Assembly: GCA_016281405.1 (NCBI GenBank)
Contig: JAEEIO010000117.1
Coordinates: 1 to 32,976, forward strand
Direction: 5' to 3'
Origin: Clostridiales bacterium
GTDB lineage: Bacteria > Bacillota > Clostridia > Oscillospirales > RGIG5299
DNA length: 32,976 bases
Below, in pieces: positions 29,671-32,976 of the stretch (positions within the stretch are counted from its first letter, which is position 1; every line of letters begins with the position of its first letter). The position numbers and the translations under genes are program-made. The notes beneath the pieces were generated by a model. The model was not told the origin of the DNA. It did no database searches and was given only the letters and a program-made list of their open reading frames with translations.

Positions 29671-31207
29671 GATAGCTTTCCTCGACGTTAATATCCCATA
29701 CGGCGTCCTTGCCGAAGCCCTCTTTTATCGCCTTCGCGGCGGCGAAAGCCGTCAGCATCGAGTGGTCCATATTGTTGTAGCGGTGCTGACCGTTGCGGCC
29801 TATGCAATAGAGATTGTCAAACCCGCAAAGCCAGTTCTTTACGGTGTCGAACTCGCCGTAGGTGCCGAAATAGGCGGGTTAGGCCTTCTTTATCTTGAAG
29901 CGGACGCCGTCCCTTATATTCTCTTTTCTGATTATCCCCAGCTTGCAAAGCTCGTCCTCCGCGAAGGCTATAAAGTCTTCGTCGGACATATTCCACATCC
30001 CGTCGCCCTCGTTTACGAAGTATTCGAGGCCGATCCACACCTTTTCGCCGAAATCCTTTACAAGATAGGGACTCCAGTTGTTGAATATCTGGAGCCTGCC
30101 GACCTTTACGTCTTTTTCCTGGACGTAGATCCACGTGTCGGGCACGATATTGCCGACTGTTTTGATTTTGGTCTTGTTTTCGAGGTCGAGTTTGTCGACG
30201 GAGAGACCGACGGTTATGAAATCGCGGTAGACGAGACCTTCCGCGATTCTTTTCACGTCCTCGGGGACGTCGCAGTCAAACGCGTTCACAAGGTCTTTGA
30301 CGGGCATCGACGATATGACGACGTCGGCCGCCCTCTCGGTGACGGCGCCGCCCTTGCGGAAGCGGACGCCTCTTACCGTCCCGCCGCTCGTGATAAGCCC
30401 CACGACCTCGGCGTTTTTGATGATTTTCGCGCCCTTCTCCTCGCAAAGCGAGGCGACGCGCTCCCAAAGCTGTCCGGGTCCGTATTTCGGATACCAGAAG
30501 CTCTCGATGAGCGAAGTCTCCTTCGTTTTCTGACTCTTATTCTTGGTAAAAGGGGAGAGCAGGGCGTTTTTCAAGGCCTTGCGGAGCGAAAGTCCCTTTA
30601 TCCTCTGCGCGCCCCACGACGCCGAGATTTTGTCGGGCGCCACGCCCCAGACCTTTTCGGTGTAATCCTTGAAAAACATCTCGTAAAGCGGACGCCCGAA
30701 GCGGTTTATCATAAAGTCCTCGAGACTTTTCTCGGGCTTCCTCTTGAAAACCGCCGACTTCATATACCCGAATCCCGCCTTGACGGTCTTCGTAAACCCC
30801 ATATTTATAAACGTCGCGGGCTTGAGCGAGATAGGATAATCGAAAAATTTGCGTAAATACAAAATGCGGGACACTCTCTCGCGAAGCAGCATCACGTTGT
30901 TGTCCTTTTCGGGGTCGGGGCCGCCCTCGGCAAAGGGTTTGTCTTTGCCGAGAAGGGCGTCGTCCTTCGACGGACGCCCCTGCACGGGCATAATTTCGCT
31001 CCACCACTTCATGACCGAGTCGTCCTTCGAGAAAAAGCGGTGGCCGCCTATGTCCATGCGGTTGCCGTTATGGACGACGGTCTTCGAAATGCCGCCTATG
31101 TCGCCCGTCGCCTCGAGGACGGTTACGTCGTAACATCCCTCTTTCAGAAGCTCGTAGGCGGCGGTAAGACCCGAAGGCCCCGCGCCGATAATTATCACTT
31201 TTTTCAT
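29648..31207 (-). pseudogene. FAD-dependent oxidoreductase / UDP-galactopyranose mutase-like, interrupted by an in-frame TAA
   Basis: The frame begins at ATG 31207, coupled by ATGA to the MurE-like gene, and reads 442 residues to a TAA at 29881-29879. It then continues in the same frame for 76 more codons to TAA 29648. The N-terminus [15 protein letters not shown] is a Rossmann FAD-binding motif; [10 protein letters not shown] and [15 protein letters not shown] followed by KVWG are typical of the protoporphyrinogen oxidase-like and UDP-galactopyranose mutase-like flavoproteins used in glycan synthesis. The segment after the stop, PAYFGTYGEFDTV then IGRNGQHRYNNMDHSML, is the C-terminal flavin-binding signature. 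KKA-stop-PAYFGTY matches the family KAYPAYFGTY, so a Tyr codon has become TAA. Sequencing error is the main alternative. Confidence 0.85.
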
Positions 31208-32676
31208 TTCGCGGCCGCTCCTCTCTTCGCGCCGAGAAGACGCGCCGTAATGTCGGCGTCGCCCTCGTGCGGCTTGTAAACTCCGTCGTACATCATGGTT
31301 TTCTCGTTGCCCTTGCCGAGTATCAGCACGACCTCGTCCTTCGCGGCGTTTTTGACGGCGTATTCGACGGCGTCCTTCCTGTCGGCGATTTTTATATAGG
31401 GCTTGTTTTTCTTATCGAGCCAGACGGCGATCTCGTCCATCGTCTTTTCGGGCGGCTCGGTGTCGGGATCCTCGGCCGTGAGGACGGTGAAATCGGAATA
31501 CTCGGCCGCCACCTCGCCCATATCCTTACGTCTGTTCAAGGCCTTTGTGCCGGGACACCCGAAGACCGAAACTATCTTTTTATCGGGAAAATCCCTTTTC
31601 ACGTTTTCAATAAGCCTCTCGTAGCTCAGACGGTTGTGGGCGTAATCGACTATGACGGTCTTTCCCGCCTTCTCGAATATCTCCATCCTGCCGCTCACGA
31701 ATATCCTCTCGAGACCCTTTTCTATATCGGCCTTGTCGATCCCGAGAATATAGGCGCAGGCGATGGCCGCGAGGGCGTTTAAGACGTTGAAATCCCCTAA
31801 AATTGATATTCTGAACCGCCCCGTCATATATTCCGAGCGGAGCGTGAAGGCAAGGTATCTTCCCTCGACCGCGAGCTCTCTCGCGTAAAAATCGTTTTTC
31901 TCATCCATCCCGAAGGTGTAGTGCGGGATGTCCCTTACGCGCTCGAGCACTCTTTCGTATTCCTCGCCGTCGCCGTAAATGACCGCCGCCTCGCAGTTTT
32001 TGAAAAGCTCCGTCTTGCAGCGGAAATAGTCCTCGACGTCGGGGTGCTCTTTAGGCCCTATGTGGTCGAGCCCGAAATTCGTGAACACGCCTATCTTGAA
32101 GTGAAGAAAATCGGCGCGGTGCATCTTGAAGGCCTGCGCGCTCGTCTCGATGACCGCGTATTTTGCGCCGTTATCGGCCGCCTCGCGCAAATATCTGTTT
32201 ATCTTAAGCGACTCGGGAGTCGTAAGATTGTTGTCGTAAAGCCTCTTGGTGGTGTCGACGCCGTTGGTGCCTATGACCGCGCACCCGTGCGAGACCGAGA
32301 GGATGGTCTTTATCATTTCGCAGGTGGTGGTCTTGCCCTTGGTGCCCGTCACCCCCACCGCGATCAGATCGTCGGTCGGAAAACCGTAAAAGACGCCCGA
32401 GACCGCCGCGAAAGCTTTCAAAAGCTCGTCGGTAAAAAGCGCCGCGCGCGCGTTTACGCCGTAATCCTTCTCCGAAAGATAGCAGACGGCGCCCTTTTTG
32501 ATCGCGTCCTCGAGATACTCTTTCTTGAAGCCGGCGCCCTTGCAGACGAAAAGACACCCCTTCGACGCCTCGCGCGAGTCGTCGGTGACCGAGATTATCT
32601 CGACGCCCTCGTCGCCCGCCGCCGACCTTAAAAGTCCTTTATCCGAAAGAAAACCGGCAATTTCGCTTAAAATCAC
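31204..32676 (-). CDS. MurE-like Mur ligase (UDP-MurNAc-tripeptide synthetase family)
   Basis: Predicted 490-residue cytoplasmic ATP-dependent ligase that adds an amino acid to a UDP-MurNAc dipeptide. ATP site [10 protein letters not shown] at 110-118, then [32 protein letters not shown] and KTELF with the carbamylated-lysine region; in the C-terminal domain [29 protein letters not shown] and [11 protein letters not shown]. At the last site meso-diaminopimelate enzymes read DNPR; here it is EDPD, so the added residue cannot be assumed to be diaminopimelate. The GTG start at 32676 has GGAGG with an 8-base spacer. It leads a five-gene operon with the flavoprotein, GT-C enzyme, murI and DUF1934 genes. 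Confidence 0.87.
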   Translation of the reverse strand: MILSEIAGFLSDKGLLRSAAGDEGVEIISVTDDSREASKGCLFVCKGAGFKKEYLEDAIKKGAVCYLSEKDYGVNARAALFTDELLKAFAAVSGVFYGFPTDDLIAVGVTGTKGKTTTCEMIKTILSVSHGCAVIGTNGVDTTKRLYDNNLTTPESLKINRYLREAADNGAKYAVIETSAQAFKMHRADFLHFKIGVFTNFGLDHIGPKEHPDVEDYFRCKTELFKNCEAAVIYGDGEEYERVLERVRDIPHYTFGMDEKNDFYARELAVEGRYLAFTLRSEYMTGRFRISILGDFNVLNALAAIACAYILGIDKADIEKGLERIFVSGRMEIFEKAGKTVIVDYAHNRLSYERLIENVKRDFPDKKIVSVFGCPGTKALNRRKDMGEVAAEYSDFTVLTAEDPDTEPPEKTMDEIAVWLDKKNKPYIKIADRKDAVEYAVKNAAKDEVVLILGKGNEKTMMYDGVYKPHEGDADITARLLGAKRGAAAK

Positions 32677-32714
32677 TTTTTAAGCCTCCGAAAAAGAAAA
32701 TGTCTTATTCTAAT

Positions 32715-32743
32715 ATAATATAATATTATTCGCCGCTTGTCAA
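32715..32743 (-). promoter_or_regulatory. SigA-type promoter of the MurE-like operon
   Basis: On the - strand TTGACA (complement of 32738-32743) and TATTAT (complement of 32715-32720) are 17 bases apart. The region is AT-rich with alternating TA. It lies between the terminator of the mutase gene and the GTG start at 32676. Confidence 0.85.
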
Positions 32744-32744
32744 A

Positions 32745-32774
32745 TAAAAAACCGTCGGAAGACCCGACGGTTTT
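32745..32774 (-). terminator. Intrinsic terminator of the phosphoglucomutase-like gene
   Basis: AAAACCGTCGG (32748-32758) pairs with CCGACGGTTTT (32764-32774) around AAGAC. Read on the - strand it is followed by TTTTTTATTT, a good U tract. It directly abuts the promoter of the MurE-like operon. Confidence 0.9.
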
Positions 32775-32778
32775 AATT

Positions 32779-32976
32779 TTATATCCTTTTGCAAAACTCT
32801 TTCGCGGCGGCGTTTATCTTTTCGGACTCCTCGGGGTCCCCCGTCTCGCAGTAAATACGGAGAAGCGGCTCGGTGCCCGAGAACCTTATGATTATCCACC
32901 CGCCGTCCTCAAACCAGACCTTCACGCCGTCCCTGTAATCGACGCTCTTTACGGGCGCGCCGAAATCGGGGAGCGC
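32779..32976 (-). CDS. Phosphoglucomutase/phosphomannomutase C-terminal fragment (5' part outside window)
   Basis: The - strand frame enters at the right window edge and ends at TAA 32779, giving 65 codons. It contains DYRDGVKVWFEDGGWIIIRF followed by SGTEPLLRIYCET, the phosphate-binding loop (R-x-S-G-T-E-P) that closes every alpha-D-phosphohexomutase, and a final helix ending CKRI. It interconverts hexose 1- and 6-phosphates, or is a GlmM-like enzyme; the fragment is too short to choose. It is a normal family member here, in contrast to the eroded mutase-like domain encoded at 22682-24676. Confidence 0.9.
   Translation of the reverse strand, partial: ALPDFGAPVKSVDYRDGVKVWFEDGGWIIIRFSGTEPLLRIYCETGDPEESEKINAAAKEFCKRI

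Noticed and set aside
29879-29881. Reassignment or programmed read-through of TAA as Tyr
   Set aside because: Several complete genes in the window (for example ymdB, uppP, mrp and murI) use TAA as their natural stop, and no read-through context or structure is evident after the codon; mutation or base error is simpler.

Overview
This looks like a chromosomal segment from an uncultured, anaerobic, low-to-mid GC-skewed Firmicute of the class Clostridia. The evidence is the gene set (MurD/MurE/MurI, RodA, UppP, SpoIIIE/FtsK, indolepyruvate:ferredoxin oxidoreductase), a T-box riboswitch, clear AGGAGG-type ribosome binding sites, TTG starts and SigA-like promoters. Coding DNA is rich in C-ending codons (GCC, GAC, GTC, CTC) but still uses ATA for isoleucine freely. 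A gut Christensenellales/Oscillospirales-like lineage is my guess from general style only. I see no phage, transposase, plasmid, CRISPR or RNA operon.

Layout. 1-4550 (+): the 3' end of murD, three tandem M42 aminopeptidase paralogues and a GNAT acetyltransferase, packed with ATGA overlaps. 4547-6464 (+): a consensus promoter, a complete T-box leader and a sodium:solute symporter ending in a strong terminator. 6487-7614 (+): a single lipoprotein gene with its own promoter. 7619-7884 (-): a 53-codon SHOCT-like gene with its own promoter. 8011-15334 (+): a housekeeping run rmuC, rodA, ymdB, uppP, ftsK/spoIIIE, mrp; the first four genes start with TTG. 15347-18168 (+): iorA, iorB and a tandem-ACT protein from a dedicated promoter. 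18169-18471 is non-coding with hairpins and heptamer repeats. 18383-22682 (+): a sugar isomerase/epimerase-like TIM barrel and a large GH106-like glycosidase with a terminator between them. 22682-24676 (-): a three-domain sugar nucleotidyltransferase/phosphomannomutase-like protein whose catalytic motifs look eroded. 24744-27057 (+): an ECF sigma factor, a membrane protein placed as an anti-sigma factor, and a small exported protein. 27068-32743 (-): a five-gene envelope operon (MurE-like ligase, FAD oxidoreductase, GT-C glycosyltransferase, murI, DUF1934). 32779-32976 (-): the 3' end of a phosphoglucomutase/phosphomannomutase gene.

Most of the window serves cell-envelope growth: peptidoglycan precursors (murD, murI, MurE-like), lipid carrier recycling (uppP), wall polymerisation (rodA), chromosome translocation (ftsK) and probably a surface glycan (FAD oxidoreductase plus GT-C enzyme). 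The amino acid side is represented by three peptidases, a T-box-controlled transporter and the indolepyruvate oxidoreductase.

Points that most deserve a second look: an in-frame TAA that replaces a conserved tyrosine codon in the FAD oxidoreductase, leaving an otherwise intact 76-codon C-terminus with the flavin-binding motif; the T-box in front of an SSS-family transporter; the probably inactive nucleotidyltransferase/mutase fusion; the tiny convergent SHOCT-like gene; and the sigma/anti-sigma/exported-peptide module.
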